Shown: positions 1-8,894, counted from the first letter of the stretch. The stretch: 44,927 nucleotides of DNA from Aliiroseovarius sp. (GCF_030148435.1 NZ_JASBTN010000030.1:1-44927), one strand, 5' to 3'. Made by a program: numbers and translations. The notes: generated by a model not told the origin, from the sequence alone.

Positions 1-1028
1 CGGATACCCTGTTCTTGTTCCAGACAGGTTTCCCAATTCATACCCAACAACTCGACCGCCTGATACGCCAATCTTTCGACAGGCAGCCGCACGGTTGATA
101 TGCCACCGCCAACCCAGGCATAGAAAGAGGGGTCACCATAACCAACGAAGGCGAAATCCTTGCCCGGTTGCAGACCGCAATCCATAAGGGCACTCAGGGC
201 GCCATTGGATATCTCGACACCACCGCAGACGATCCCGGTGGCAAGGCCCGCATCCAGCAGCTTCTTGGCGCAGGCCTGCCCCATCTCAAAGGAAGGCGCG
301 TCAGTGTGAACCAGTTCCGGATTACCGGTCAGGCCTGCTTGTTCCAGGCCGTCCAGATATGCCTTCAACCGTTCCCGTCCCGAAGACAGCTCGCTGTTGG
401 CGCCGATATACCCGATCGTGCGATGCCCATGCTGAGCCAGATAGACAACTGCATCGCGGATGGCGTCATGATCATCAACCAGAATAGCTGCAGTCGGTGT
501 ATCGCTCCGTCGCTGGCGAATGAGTTGAATGACCTTCATCCCAGAAACGTTCTGCTCCGCTGGGTCCTCTCCGTCCGGGGATGGCACCATGACCACTGCC
601 ATGGCTTGAACCTCGCGTAGCCGATCAAGCGCCTGACGCTCCTGTTCGATGTCGTCATTGGTCAGGTGAATGAGCAGATGGAGCGAGTGTTCTTCGCAGG
701 CTTGCGCCATGGAATTTGCAAAGCGGGCGTAAAACTCGTTGACGATATTGGGCAGAAGCAGGCCGACGATCTGGGTTGCATCGCCACGCATCGCCTTGGC
801 GGCTGCGCTTTTGACATAGCCCAGCTCCTTGGCGCGCTTGATGATGGTGTCGCGCGTATCTTTGTGGACGTTGGGGTGGTTCGACAAAGCCCGCGAAACG
901 GTCATGTGCGAGATGCCCAGATCCTTGGCGATGGATTTGATCGTGACTCTTTCGGACAAGGTTTTTCCTTCGGTTTCTGATCCTTCTAACAAAGTGGAGT
1001 ATTCGTGTCTTGACAGTTTTTCCTCCAT
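1..1028 (-). CDS. LacI-family transcriptional regulator (3' end outside window)
   Basis: The minus strand reads open for 342 codons from an ATG at 1028 and leaves the window without a stop. The N terminus carries a LacI helix-turn-helix (VTIKSIAKDLGISHMTVSRAL), followed by the hinge and a periplasmic-binding-protein-like effector domain (IVGLLLPNIVNEFYA, HRTIGYIGANSELSSGRERL). It is divergent from the sugar-acid operon and most likely represses it, with a sugar acid or pathway intermediate as inducer. The start is uncertain. A TTG at 959 in the same frame has a better Shine-Dalgarno (AAGGA, 7 bases upstream) and begins just before the helix-turn-helix. Starting there would remove 23 unusual residues and leave the divergent promoter outside the coding region. 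Family call is firm; ligand is unknown. Confidence 0.93.
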   Translation of the reverse strand, partial: MEEKLSRHEYSTLLEGSETEGKTLSERVTIKSIAKDLGISHMTVSRALSNHPNVHKDTRDTIIKRAKELGYVKSAAAKAMRGDATQIVGLLLPNIVNEFYARFANSMAQACEEHSLHLLIHLTNDDIEQERQALDRLREVQAMAVVMVPSPDGEDPAEQNVSGMKVIQLIRQRRSDTPTAAILVDDHDAIRDAVVYLAQHGHRTIGYIGANSELSSGRERLKAYLDGLEQAGLTGNPELVHTDAPSFEMGQACAKKLLDAGLATGIVCGGVEISNGALSALMDCGLQPGKDFAFVGYGDPSFYAWVGGGISTVRLPVERLAYQAVELLGMNWETCLEQEQGI

Positions 1029-1038
1029 CAACCTAAAT
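1010..1038 (+). promoter_or_regulatory. Candidate promoter of the sugar-acid operon
   Basis: A perfect -35 hexamer TTGACA lies at 1010-1015. After 17 bp there is a weak -10 candidate CTAAAT at 1033-1038, directly against the palindromic operator at 1038-1051. Transcription would start inside or just after the operator, which fits repression by the LacI protein. The weak -10 keeps confidence low. Confidence 0.4.
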
Positions 1039-1051
1039 GTTCACGTGAACA
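1038..1051. promoter_or_regulatory. LacI-type operator, site 1
   Basis: Perfect 14-bp palindrome TGTTCACGTGAACA between the regulator and the kinase gene. Its 12-bp core GTTCACGTGAAC is repeated exactly twice upstream of dctP. An even-length palindrome with a central CG is typical of LacI-family sites. It overlaps the probable transcription start of the operon, so binding should block transcription. Confidence 0.85.
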
Positions 1052-1069
1052 AATCAAGGAGATTCGAAT

Positions 1070-2083
1070 TTGCCAACCGAGTTGGATCAAAGATGCCGGT
1101 CGCTTGTGGTTGAACTCGGACTGGGAGCCGCTGCAGACGTGACCGAAGTCGAACCCCTGACCGGAGGGGTCGCTTCGGATATCGCCATGGTGGCGAAAAA
1201 AAACCGTCGGTTCTGCGTGAAGTTCGCCCTGCCCAAACTGAAAGTGGCTGCCGACTGGCATGCGCCGGTGCATCGCAATGCGGCGGAATACGCCTGGCTG
1301 AAGGTGGCGGCGGACCTGCTACCGGAAAGCGCGGTGCAGCTATTTGGACGGTCAGAAGAGCAGCATGGTTTTGCCATGGAGTTCCTTGACGGCGACGATG
1401 TCTATCTGTGGAAAGCATCCCTTCTGGCAGAGGCGCCGGATCAAGGAGAGGCCGCGCGCGTTGCCGACATGATCGGGAGAATTCATGCGGCGTCATCCAA
1501 GCCAGGTTTTGATGCGGCTCCGTTCCAGAACCGCGACGATTTCCGTGCCCTGCGCATCGAGCCGTATCTGACATACACGGCTGGTAATCACCCGGATCTG
1601 GCAGAGCCTATCGGGGCGCTTGAAGCCATGCTGTATGACAGTCAGCAAGTTCTGGTGCATGGCGATGTCAGCCCCAAGAACATCCTTTTCCGAACTGGCG
1701 GGCCTGTGCTGCTGGATGCCGAATGCGCGACGATGGGGGATGCGAGTTTCGACCCTTCCTTTTGTCTCAACCATCTGGTTCTCAAGGCTGTGCATCTGCC
1801 CGGTTCTCGGGGCCGTTTGCTGGCTGATGTCGGACGGTTCTGGAACGCCTATGCCCAACATATCGGCTGGGAACCGGCTCAAGACCTTGAAGCCCGTATC
1901 TGCCGGCTTCTGCCAGCTTTGATGCTGGGGCGGGTCGATGGCAAATCCCCGGTGGAATACCTCGACGAAACCGAGCGCGCGCAGGTGCGCCGCATTGCCA
2001 TCTCTCTGATCTGCGAGCCGACCGACCGGCTTGACGCATTTGTCAAGAGAGTGGCCTCAGAATTGAAGGAAGAAAGCGCGTGA
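1070..2083 (+). CDS. APH-fold (aminoglycoside/choline kinase superfamily) phosphotransferase
   Basis: Small-molecule kinase of 337 residues with the APH catalytic loop HGDVSPKN at residues 197-204 and the following metal-binding segment LLDAECA near residue 218. The start is a TTG at 1070, chosen because AAGGAG at 1056-1061 sits 8 bases upstream and no better start is in frame. It is the first gene of the operon and overlaps the next start by four bases (GTGA), which implies translational coupling to the enolase paralog. Location in a sugar-acid pathway suggests that it phosphorylates a hydroxy acid or sugar acid rather than an antibiotic. Glycerate is one candidate (inference). The family is clear; the substrate is not. 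Confidence 0.85.
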   Translation: MPTELDQRCRSLVVELGLGAAADVTEVEPLTGGVASDIAMVAKKNRRFCVKFALPKLKVAADWHAPVHRNAAEYAWLKVAADLLPESAVQLFGRSEEQHGFAMEFLDGDDVYLWKASLLAEAPDQGEAARVADMIGRIHAASSKPGFDAAPFQNRDDFRALRIEPYLTYTAGNHPDLAEPIGALEAMLYDSQQVLVHGDVSPKNILFRTGGPVLLDAECATMGDASFDPSFCLNHLVLKAVHLPGSRGRLLADVGRFWNAYAQHIGWEPAQDLEARICRLLPALMLGRVDGKSPVEYLDETERAQVRRIAISLICEPTDRLDAFVKRVASELKEESA

Positions 2084-3381
2084 CCGTAATCAAGACGATC
2101 AAGGGACGACGTGTCTGGGATTCCCGAGGGAACCCGACCGTGGAAGTGGATGTGGTTCTGGAAAACGGTGTGTTGGGTCGGGCGATCGCCCCGGCGGGCG
2201 CGTCGCGTGGCACCAGGGAGGCGATTGACCTGCGCGATGGCGGGAACGCTCTGCGTGGCAAAGGAGTTGGCAAGGCGTTGGCCAGTGTGAACGGGCCGAT
2301 TGCCGAGGCTCTGGCAGAGCGTGAGGTCTCGGATCAGGCCGGGGCCGACCAGGCCATGCTGGCGCTTGATTCCACGCCTTTCAAAGAGGTTCTGGGCGGT
2401 AACGCCACCGTGGCCACGTCGCTGGCCCTGTTGCACGCGGCCGCAGCAGACGCGGGCAAGCCACTTTGGCGCCATGTTGCGGACCACTATGGTTGCACCC
2501 CGTCCGTCCCCCTGCCCGAGATCCAGATCTTCGGTGGCGGCGCTCATGCCGGGCGTCGGGTCGACATCCAGGATTTCATGATCATGGTACCCGGAGCATC
2601 CAGTTTCGACGAGGTCATGGAAGTGACCAACGAAGTCTATTTCGCTGCTGGCGACATCATGGCCGAACGCGGCAAACTGGCCGGTATCGCTGACGAGGGC
2701 GGCTGGTGGCCGATGTTCGACAGCAATGAAGAGGCGCTTGAAACCCTGGTGGCCGCCATCGAGAAAGCCGGAGAGAAGCCGGGAGAGCGGGTGGTGATCT
2801 CGCTCGACGTCGCTGCGTCGGAATTCGGCAAAGATGGCAAATACCGCCTCGCTCTGGAAGACCGCGAGTTGGACAGCGGCGCACTGATCGACATGCTGGG
2901 CGGCTGGCTTGACGCCTACCCCATAGCTTCGATCGAGGATCCGGTCGGAGAGGACGACAAGGCAGGCATGATCGAGTTCACCCGCCGTTTCGGCGACCGG
3001 GTTCAGATCATCGGCGACGACTATCTGGTAACCAACGCGGACCTTGTCAGAGAGGGGGCCACAGACGGGGCCTGCAATGCGGTTCTGGTCAAGGTCAACC
3101 AGGCCGGGACCGTCACGGAATCCATCGATACCTTCTTTGCTGCGCAAAAAGCCGGTTGGGGTGCCGTGGTCTCGGCCCGCTCGGGTGAGACCGAAGATGC
3201 TTCGATCAGCCACCTGTCCACCGGTCTGGGTGGCGGTCAGTTGAAAGTCGGATCGTTCCAGCGATCGGAACGGATGGTGAAATGGAACGAATGTCTTCGC
3301 ATTCAGGACGAACTGGGGGCTGGCAAATTCGTTGGCGGAAAACCCATGGCTTCGACCTGGTGGGGCAAGGAACAGAAGTAA
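2080..3381 (+). CDS. Enolase paralog with altered active site
   Basis: This 433-residue protein aligns with true enolase over its whole length (start WDSRGNPTVE, end RSERMVKWNECLRI). It keeps the metal ligands (SLDVAAS, SIEDP, GDDY), the catalytic Lys at about 338 (LVKVNQ), a Lys at 389, Glu206 in DEGG and His156. It differs where enolases are otherwise nearly invariant. The SHRSGETED loop reads SARSGETED (Ala366 for the active-site His), the QEF motif reads QDF (Asp165 for the catalytic-region Glu), and GAST reads GASR. GTG start, with AAGGAAG upstream and a GTGA overlap with the kinase gene. It is therefore probably not the glycolytic enolase but a paralog that eliminates water from another phosphorylated or branched hydroxy acid. 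Confidence 0.85.
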   Translation: MTVIKTIKGRRVWDSRGNPTVEVDVVLENGVLGRAIAPAGASRGTREAIDLRDGGNALRGKGVGKALASVNGPIAEALAEREVSDQAGADQAMLALDSTPFKEVLGGNATVATSLALLHAAAADAGKPLWRHVADHYGCTPSVPLPEIQIFGGGAHAGRRVDIQDFMIMVPGASSFDEVMEVTNEVYFAAGDIMAERGKLAGIADEGGWWPMFDSNEEALETLVAAIEKAGEKPGERVVISLDVAASEFGKDGKYRLALEDRELDSGALIDMLGGWLDAYPIASIEDPVGEDDKAGMIEFTRRFGDRVQIIGDDYLVTNADLVREGATDGACNAVLVKVNQAGTVTESIDTFFAAQKAGWGAVVSARSGETEDASISHLSTGLGGGQLKVGSFQRSERMVKWNECLRIQDELGAGKFVGGKPMASTWWGKEQK

Positions 3382-3393
3382 GGAACGAACAAC

Positions 3394-4242
3394 ATGAAAC
3401 TGATGCGTTACGGCGACCGGCACGGCGCCAAGATCCCTTGTATCCTCGATGCTGAAGGTGTGGCCCGCGATGCCTCGTCCATTGTTGGTGATTTTGGCCC
3501 ACGCAGCCTGACGCCAGACGTGATCGCCCAGCTGAAATCCACCGATCCGGTCAGCCTCCCGGTGGCAGATATCGAGGGCAAGCGACTGGCCCCGCCGGCC
3601 GCCCAGCCTTTCAACATCTATTGCATTGGGCTGAATTACTCCGACCATGCAGCCGAAGCCGGGCTGCCGATCCCGAGCCAGCCGATCCTGTTCAACAAAT
3701 CCTCGATCACTTATTGCGGTCCGAATGACGATATCCTGTACAGCCCCAAAATGACCAAGCTCGACTGGGAAGTCGAACTGGGCATCGTGATCGGCAAGCC
3801 GGCTCTGAATATCTCGAAGGACGAGGCGCTGGACCATATCCTTGGCTATGTACTGGTCAATGATATCAGCGAACGCGCCTGGCAGATGGAACGCGAAGGG
3901 CAATGGGCCAAGGGCAAATCCTTCCCGAATTTCTGTCCCACCGGCCCGATGCTGGTGAGCGGTGACGAGTTGGACGATGCCAAGGCCCTGCCCATGTGGC
4001 TGGACGTCAACGGCGAGCGCATGCAAACCGGCAACACCGACACGATGATTTTCGACGCGGCAACCATCGTCAGCTATCTCAGCGAATTCACCGAGCTACA
4101 GCCGGGCGACCTGATCTGCACCGGCACCCCTCCGGGCGTGGGCGCGGGCATGGACCCGCAGGTCTGGCTCAAGGTGGGTGACAAGGTGACCCTGGGGATC
4201 GACGGGCTGGGCGAACAGTCTCAGACGGTCGTCCCGCTATAG
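3394..4242 (+). CDS. Fumarylacetoacetate hydrolase (FAH) family hydrolase
   Basis: This 282-residue protein has the FAH fold signature: PFNIYCIGLNYSDHAAEAG, then LDWEVELGIVIGKP with the metal-binding Glu residues, then GYVLVNDISER, and the C-terminal GDLICTGTPPGVG. The closest characterised relatives by context are the 2,4-diketo-3-deoxy-sugar-acid hydrolases of the L-fuconate, L-rhamnonate and pentonate routes. They split a beta-diketone acid into pyruvate and a hydroxy acid. The neighbouring SDR would supply the diketone. It starts 12 bases after the enolase paralog, with AAGGAA upstream. Family certain; exact substrate inferred. Confidence 0.88.
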   Translation: MKLMRYGDRHGAKIPCILDAEGVARDASSIVGDFGPRSLTPDVIAQLKSTDPVSLPVADIEGKRLAPPAAQPFNIYCIGLNYSDHAAEAGLPIPSQPILFNKSSITYCGPNDDILYSPKMTKLDWEVELGIVIGKPALNISKDEALDHILGYVLVNDISERAWQMEREGQWAKGKSFPNFCPTGPMLVSGDELDDAKALPMWLDVNGERMQTGNTDTMIFDAATIVSYLSEFTELQPGDLICTGTPPGVGAGMDPQVWLKVGDKVTLGIDGLGEQSQTVVPL

Positions 4243-4251
4243 GAGGCGAAA

Positions 4252-6030
4252 ATGGCGCTGCGTTCACGCAAATGGTTCGACAATCCCGACAATCCGGAAA
4301 TGACCGCGATTTATGTCGGGCATTACCTGAATTACGGGATCACGTTGGAAGAGTTACAGTCGGACAAGCCGATCATCGGTATTGCCCAGACCGGATCTGA
4401 CCTCAGCCCCTGCAACAGGCACCATGTCGAACTGGCCAAGCGGGTGCGCGAAGGCATCGTTGCGGCGGGCGGAATCTGTATCGAGTTTCCCGTCCACCCA
4501 ATCCAGGAAACCGGCAAGCGCCCGACGGCAGCGCTTGACCGCAATCTCGCCTATCTGAGCCTGGTGGAAAGCCTCTACGGCTATCCCATCGACGGGGTGG
4601 TCCTGACCATCGGCTGTGACAAGACCACACCGGCGATGCTGATGGGCGCGGCCACGGTCGACATTCCGGCCATCGCCTTTTCCGTCGGTCCGATGCTGAA
4701 CGGCTGGCACAAAGGGGAGCGCGCCGGCACCGGCAGCTCGATCTGGCGGGCACGGCGTCTGCTGGCGGCGGGCGAGATCGACTATGCCGAGTTCATGAAA
4801 ATGGCCACGGCCTCGACGCCCTCGGTCGGGTTCTGCAACACGATGGGCACGGCCAGCACGATGAATTCACTGTCCGAGGCGCTGGGGATGCAGTTGCCAG
4901 GTTCGGCCCTGATTCCAGCGCCCTATCGTGAGCGCGGCCAAATGGCTTACGAGAGCGGGCGGCGGATCGTGGACATGGTGCGCGAAGACCTGAAGCCCTC
5001 GGACATAATGACCCGCGCGGCGTTCGAAAACGCCATCGTGGTCAATTCCGCACTGGGCGGCAGCACCAATGCGCCGATCCACCTGAACGCCGTCGCTGCC
5101 CATGTGGGTGTCGAACTGAGCAATGACGACTGGCAGCGTTTGGGCCATGACATCCCGCTGTTGTGCAACATGCAACCGGCCGGGGACTATCTGGCCGAGG
5201 ATTTCCACCGCGCCGGGGGTGTGCCTGCGGTGATCGGTGAGCTGATCCGGGCCGGCGCCCTGCCCCACCCGCAAGCTGGAAACGTGGCAGATGCCGCCAT
5301 GGTGGAAAGCTATGGTGGGGCAGAGATCGAAGACACGGAAGTCATCCGCCGCTTCGCAGAGCCGATGAAACCGGCAGCCGGGTTCATCAACCTGACCGGC
5401 AACCTGTTCGACAGCGCGATCATGAAGACCAGCGTGATCTCGGAAGGCTTCCGGGCACGCTATCTGTCCAACCCGAATGACCCCGAGGCGTTCGAAGGCC
5501 GCGCCATCGTGTTCGACGGGCCCGAGGACTACCATGCCCGGATCGATGACCCGGCGCTGGAAATCGACCAGAACTGCATTCTGGTGATCCGTGGCGTCGG
5601 GCCGATCGGCTATCCGGGCGGGGCAGAAGTGGTGAACATGCAGCCGCCCGCTGCAATGCTGAAGGCCGGGATCACCGAATTGCCCACCATAGGTGACGGG
5701 CGGCAATCGGGCACCTCAGGTAGCCCGTCGATCCTGAATGCCGCCCCGGAAGCAGCCGCCGGGGGTGGGCTGGCACTGCTGAAAACCGGAGACATGATCC
5801 GGGTCGATCTGCGCAAAGGGCGCGCCGACATGCAGGTATCAGTGGATGAGATCGAGGCACGGCGTACAGCGTTGCAGGTTTCTGGCGGCTACCAGGTGCC
5901 GGACCACCAAAGCCCGTGGCAGGAAATCCAGCGCGGCATGGTCGACCAGTTCGACAAGGGCATGGTTCTGAAACCGGCGGTGAAACACCAGCGGATCGCC
6001 GCCCGCGCGACGCCCCGCGACAACCATTGA
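4252..6030 (+). CDS. IlvD/Edd-family sugar-acid dehydratase
   Basis: This 592-residue iron-sulfur dehydratase has three cluster-region cysteines, Cys54 (SPCNRHH), Cys122 (IGCDKTTP) and Cys195 ([13 protein letters not shown]). That spacing matches L-arabinonate and D-xylonate dehydratases with [2Fe-2S] clusters. The C-terminal half carries the family motif [18 protein letters not shown]. It should remove water from C2-C3 of an aldonic acid to give a 2-keto-3-deoxy acid. GGAGG lies just before the ATG, 10 bases after the FAH stop. A second, unrelated dehydratase (DgoD type) is in the same operon, so the two probably handle different stereoisomers. A biosynthetic IlvD role is unlikely given the context and the sugar-acid-type length. 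Confidence 0.88.
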   Translation: MALRSRKWFDNPDNPEMTAIYVGHYLNYGITLEELQSDKPIIGIAQTGSDLSPCNRHHVELAKRVREGIVAAGGICIEFPVHPIQETGKRPTAALDRNLAYLSLVESLYGYPIDGVVLTIGCDKTTPAMLMGAATVDIPAIAFSVGPMLNGWHKGERAGTGSSIWRARRLLAAGEIDYAEFMKMATASTPSVGFCNTMGTASTMNSLSEALGMQLPGSALIPAPYRERGQMAYESGRRIVDMVREDLKPSDIMTRAAFENAIVVNSALGGSTNAPIHLNAVAAHVGVELSNDDWQRLGHDIPLLCNMQPAGDYLAEDFHRAGGVPAVIGELIRAGALPHPQAGNVADAAMVESYGGAEIEDTEVIRRFAEPMKPAAGFINLTGNLFDSAIMKTSVISEGFRARYLSNPNDPEAFEGRAIVFDGPEDYHARIDDPALEIDQNCILVIRGVGPIGYPGGAEVVNMQPPAAMLKAGITELPTIGDGRQSGTSGSPSILNAAPEAAAGGGLALLKTGDMIRVDLRKGRADMQVSVDEIEARRTALQVSGGYQVPDHQSPWQEIQRGMVDQFDKGMVLKPAVKHQRIAARATPRDNH

Positions 6031-6073
6031 CTATGAGCGGCGGCGCCGCCACCAAGCAAAAGGACGAGATGAC

Positions 6074-6826
6074 ATGAACAAGACTGATATGAGCGGAAAG
6101 CGCGCCGTCATCACCGGGGGTGGTCGGGGCATGGGTTTTGCCATCGCCAAACGGTTCCTGGAAAATGGCGCCTCGGTGGCCCTGTGGGACATCAGCGAAG
6201 ATACGCTCGCGAAGGCCAAGGAAGCTCTGTCGCCCTTGGGCACCGTGATCACTCAGAAGGTCGATGTGTCGGATTATGACAGCGTCGAAGCCGCCGCGGC
6301 AGAGGTCGAAGCCGAGTTGGGCGGGATCGAACTGATGGTCAACTCTGCCGGGATTGCCGGGGTGAATATGCCGGTGGTCGATTACCCGCTGGAGACCTGG
6401 TACGCGGTGCAGAACGTCAACCTTAACGGCATTTTCCACACCTGTCGCGCCATTGTGCCGATCATGCAGAAAAGCGATTACGGCCGGATCGCCAACATCT
6501 CGTCTATCGCCGGCAAAGAGGGCAATCCCAATGCCTCGGCCTATTCGGTCAGCAAGGCGGCGGTGATCGGGCTGACAAAATCGCTGGGCAAGGAATTGGC
6601 GACCTCGAATATTCGGGTCAATGCACTTTGCCCGGCAGTGATCATGACCGAAATGCTGGACGACGTGACCGAAGAGCAGCTTGGCTACATGCTGGCCAAG
6701 ATCCCGATGGGCCGCCCCGGCACGGTAGATGAAATTGCCGCCATGGTGTCGTTCATGTGTTCCGACGACTGTTCCTATACCACCGGCTTCGTGTTCGACC
6801 TGTCTGGTGGACGCGCAACCTATTGA
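6074..6826 (+). CDS. SDR-family sugar-acid dehydrogenase
   Basis: Classical short-chain dehydrogenase of 250 residues. It has the nucleotide-binding motif TGGGRGMG near the N terminus, NSAG in the middle, and the catalytic Tyr157-x-x-x-Lys161 pair in YSVSK. In operons with an FAH hydrolase and a dehydratase, such enzymes oxidise the C4 hydroxyl of a 2-keto-3-deoxy acid to the 2,4-diketo acid. That is the likely role here. The ATG at 6074 follows AAAAGGA; an ATG five bases earlier stops after two codons. The 43-base gap before it contains nothing notable. Confidence 0.87.
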   Translation: MNKTDMSGKRAVITGGGRGMGFAIAKRFLENGASVALWDISEDTLAKAKEALSPLGTVITQKVDVSDYDSVEAAAAEVEAELGGIELMVNSAGIAGVNMPVVDYPLETWYAVQNVNLNGIFHTCRAIVPIMQKSDYGRIANISSIAGKEGNPNASAYSVSKAAVIGLTKSLGKELATSNIRVNALCPAVIMTEMLDDVTEEQLGYMLAKIPMGRPGTVDEIAAMVSFMCSDDCSYTTGFVFDLSGGRATY

Positions 6827-6833
6827 GGAAGCC

Positions 6834-7979
6834 ATGAAAATCACCGGCCTCACCACCTATGTCGTGCCGCCGCGCTGGCTGTTTCTGAGAATCGACACCG
6901 ATGCGGGTCTGACTGGCTGGGGTGAGCCGGTGCTTGAAGGCCATGCCGAGACCCTGGCCGCCAAGATCGACGAATTCGCGGATGCCCTGATCGGGCGCGA
7001 CCCGCGCCATGTCGAAGACATCTGGCAAATGCTGTATCGCAACGGCTGCTATCGTGGCGGCCCGGTGCTGATGAGCGCCATGTCCGGCATCGACATGGCG
7101 CTTTGGGATATCAAGGGCAAGGATCTTGGGGCGCCGGTGCATGCGCTGTTGGGTGGGCCGGTGCGCAACAAGATCCGCTCTTATTGCTGGATTGGCGGGG
7201 ACCGTCCTGACAACCTGATCGAAGGCGCGCGCGAATTGATGGCCGCCGGGTTCGACTCCTGCAAGATGAATATCTGCGAAGAACTGCAGATCGTCGATAG
7301 CCACCGCAAGATCGACGGGATCGTCCGCAAACTGGGTGATCTTCGTGATGCGGTGGGCACAGACATGGATCTGGCCTTCGATTTTCACGGCCGCGTGCAA
7401 GCGCCCATGGCAAAGGTTTTGCTGAAAGAGCTGGAACCTTTGCGCCCGCTGTTTGTCGAAGATGCAGTGACCTCGGCCCATGTCGAGGAAATGGCCAACT
7501 TGTCCCGCGCCACATCGATCCCGCTGGTGATCGGCGAACGGCTGCATTCGCGGTATGATTTCCGCCGGGTGTTCGAGGCCCGTGCGGCAGCGATCATCAA
7601 CCCGGACACGGCGCATGTCGGCGGCATTTCCGAAATGGTGCGGATCGGGCACATGGCCGAGGCCTATGACGTGGCATTGGCCCCGCATTGTCCGCTGGGA
7701 CCGATCGCCCTGGCCGCTTCCCTGCAAGTGGGCGCGGTTTGCCACAACGCCTTCATCCAGGAACAGAGCCTTGGCATCCACTACAATCAGGGTGGCGACC
7801 TGCTGGACTACGTAGCCGAGGGGGATTTCAAACTGGAAAACGGGTTCCTGCACATCCCGGACGGCCCCGGGCTGGGGATCGAGGTGAACGAAAAGGTGGT
7901 GCAAGAACGGGCCGCCCAAGGCCATCGCTGGCGCGCACCGATCTGGCGGCATGAGGATGGCTCCATTGCCGAGTGGTAA
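6834..7979 (+). CDS. dgoD: D-galactonate dehydratase (enolase superfamily)
   Basis: This 381-residue protein resembles E. coli DgoD from end to end (start MKITGLTTYVVPPRW, end RHEDGSIAEW). Key residues fall at the same numbers as in DgoD: metal ligands Asp183, Glu209 and Glu235, His185 in DFHGRV, and His285 in APHCPLGP. The reaction is dehydration of D-galactonate to 2-keto-3-deoxy-D-galactonate. Residues after Glu209 read EDAV rather than the usual EEPV, a possible specificity change. ATG at 6834, 7 bases after the SDR stop, with GAGGAAG upstream. An upstream in-frame ATG at 6729 lies inside the SDR gene and is rejected. Close relatives act on other aldonates, so the substrate is probable rather than proven. 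Confidence 0.87.
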   Translation: MKITGLTTYVVPPRWLFLRIDTDAGLTGWGEPVLEGHAETLAAKIDEFADALIGRDPRHVEDIWQMLYRNGCYRGGPVLMSAMSGIDMALWDIKGKDLGAPVHALLGGPVRNKIRSYCWIGGDRPDNLIEGARELMAAGFDSCKMNICEELQIVDSHRKIDGIVRKLGDLRDAVGTDMDLAFDFHGRVQAPMAKVLLKELEPLRPLFVEDAVTSAHVEEMANLSRATSIPLVIGERLHSRYDFRRVFEARAAAIINPDTAHVGGISEMVRIGHMAEAYDVALAPHCPLGPIALAASLQVGAVCHNAFIQEQSLGIHYNQGGDLLDYVAEGDFKLENGFLHIPDGPGLGIEVNEKVVQERAAQGHRWRAPIWRHEDGSIAEW

Positions 7980-7983
7980 GGAC

Positions 7984-8871
7984 ATGTTCACCGGCATTCA
8001 CGCGGTGCTTTACGCGTTTTTTCAGCGTGATGAGAATATCGACCCAGGCGCCATGACGGCGCAGGTCGAGTATTGCCTGAATGCCGGGTGCGATGGCATA
8101 ACGGTTTTGGGGCTGGCAACCGAAGTCTTGAAACTGACACCGTCCGAACGCCACCGTATGGTGGAAATCGCTGGCCGTGCGGTGTCAGGAAGACAACCCT
8201 TTTCCGTGACCATCGCGGGCAACTCCGTCGCCGAGCAGATTGAAATGGTGCGGGTGGCCGAAAGCAACGGTGCCGACTGGCTGATCCTGCAACCCGCCAT
8301 GGTGGGGAGTTACGGTGCAGACGTCTATCTGGACATGTTCGAGCGCGTCGCCGATGCCACTTCGCTGCCCATCGCCATTCAGAATGCACCGGCCTATCTG
8401 GGCCGTGCCCTGTCTGCCGCAGATATCGCCCGGCTGAAAAATCGGTGCCTCACCTTCCAGGCGGTCAAAAGCGAGGATTCGGCGCTGGCCGTTCAGGGTG
8501 TGATCGAAGCCGCGGGCGACGATCTGACCATTCTTGGAGGCCGCGGCGGGCTCGACATGATCGATCTCTTGCAGGCAGGTTGCTCTGGGTTCGTGCTGGC
8601 ACCGGACATCGTACCAGTGGCGGTTCAGATCATGCAGCACTGGAAAGAAGGCCGAAAGGAAGACGCGGCAAACCTCCATGCAGAGGCCCTTCCGGCCATC
8701 GCCTTCGTCATGCAATCCCTGGAGCACCTGATCACCTACGGCAAACGCATCCATGCCGAGGCGCTGGGGATCGGGACTTTTGACCGCGCGCCCTTTCTTG
8801 CGCCATCCGATTTCGGGCTCGCGCTCGCAAGGCAACACTCGAACCGTTTGCAGAGCCTGTCGCGAGGCTGA
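7984..8871 (+). CDS. DHDPS/KDPG-type class I pyruvate aldolase
   Basis: Dihydrodipicolinate synthase/N-acetylneuraminate lyase family, 295 residues from MFTGIHAVLYAFF. The Schiff-base lysine is Lys162 (FQAVKSE) and the catalytic tyrosine is Tyr138 (QNAPAYLG). It should cleave a 2-keto-3-deoxy acid to pyruvate and an aldehyde, giving a second exit from the dehydratase product beside the SDR/FAH route. A dehydratase role, as in L-arabinonate pathways, is an alternative. The start is uncertain. ATGs at 7951 and 7957 are in frame but overlap the conserved end of dgoD; 7984 has AAGG close upstream and begins where homology is expected to begin. Last gene before the regulated gap in front of dctP. 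Confidence 0.82.
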   Translation: MFTGIHAVLYAFFQRDENIDPGAMTAQVEYCLNAGCDGITVLGLATEVLKLTPSERHRMVEIAGRAVSGRQPFSVTIAGNSVAEQIEMVRVAESNGADWLILQPAMVGSYGADVYLDMFERVADATSLPIAIQNAPAYLGRALSAADIARLKNRCLTFQAVKSEDSALAVQGVIEAAGDDLTILGGRGGLDMIDLLQAGCSGFVLAPDIVPVAVQIMQHWKEGRKEDAANLHAEALPAIAFVMQSLEHLITYGKRIHAEALGIGTFDRAPFLAPSDFGLALARQHSNRLQSLSRG

Positions 8872-8881
8872 CAAGCACCCC

Positions 8882-8894
8882 TGTTCACGTGAAC
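8882..8894. promoter_or_regulatory. LacI-type operator, site 2
   Basis: TGTTCACGTGAAC, containing the exact 12-bp core GTTCACGTGAAC seen at site 1. It lies 11 bases after the aldolase stop and just upstream of the dctP promoter. Its centre is 26 bp from that of site 3, so two repressor dimers could bind side by side or interact with the distant site 1 by looping. Confidence 0.85.

Noticed and set aside
1879-4026. A 715-codon open frame on the minus strand
   Set aside because: It is antisense to the kinase, enolase paralog and FAH genes, all with clear family motifs, and its translation has no recognisable domain. High GC produces such frames.
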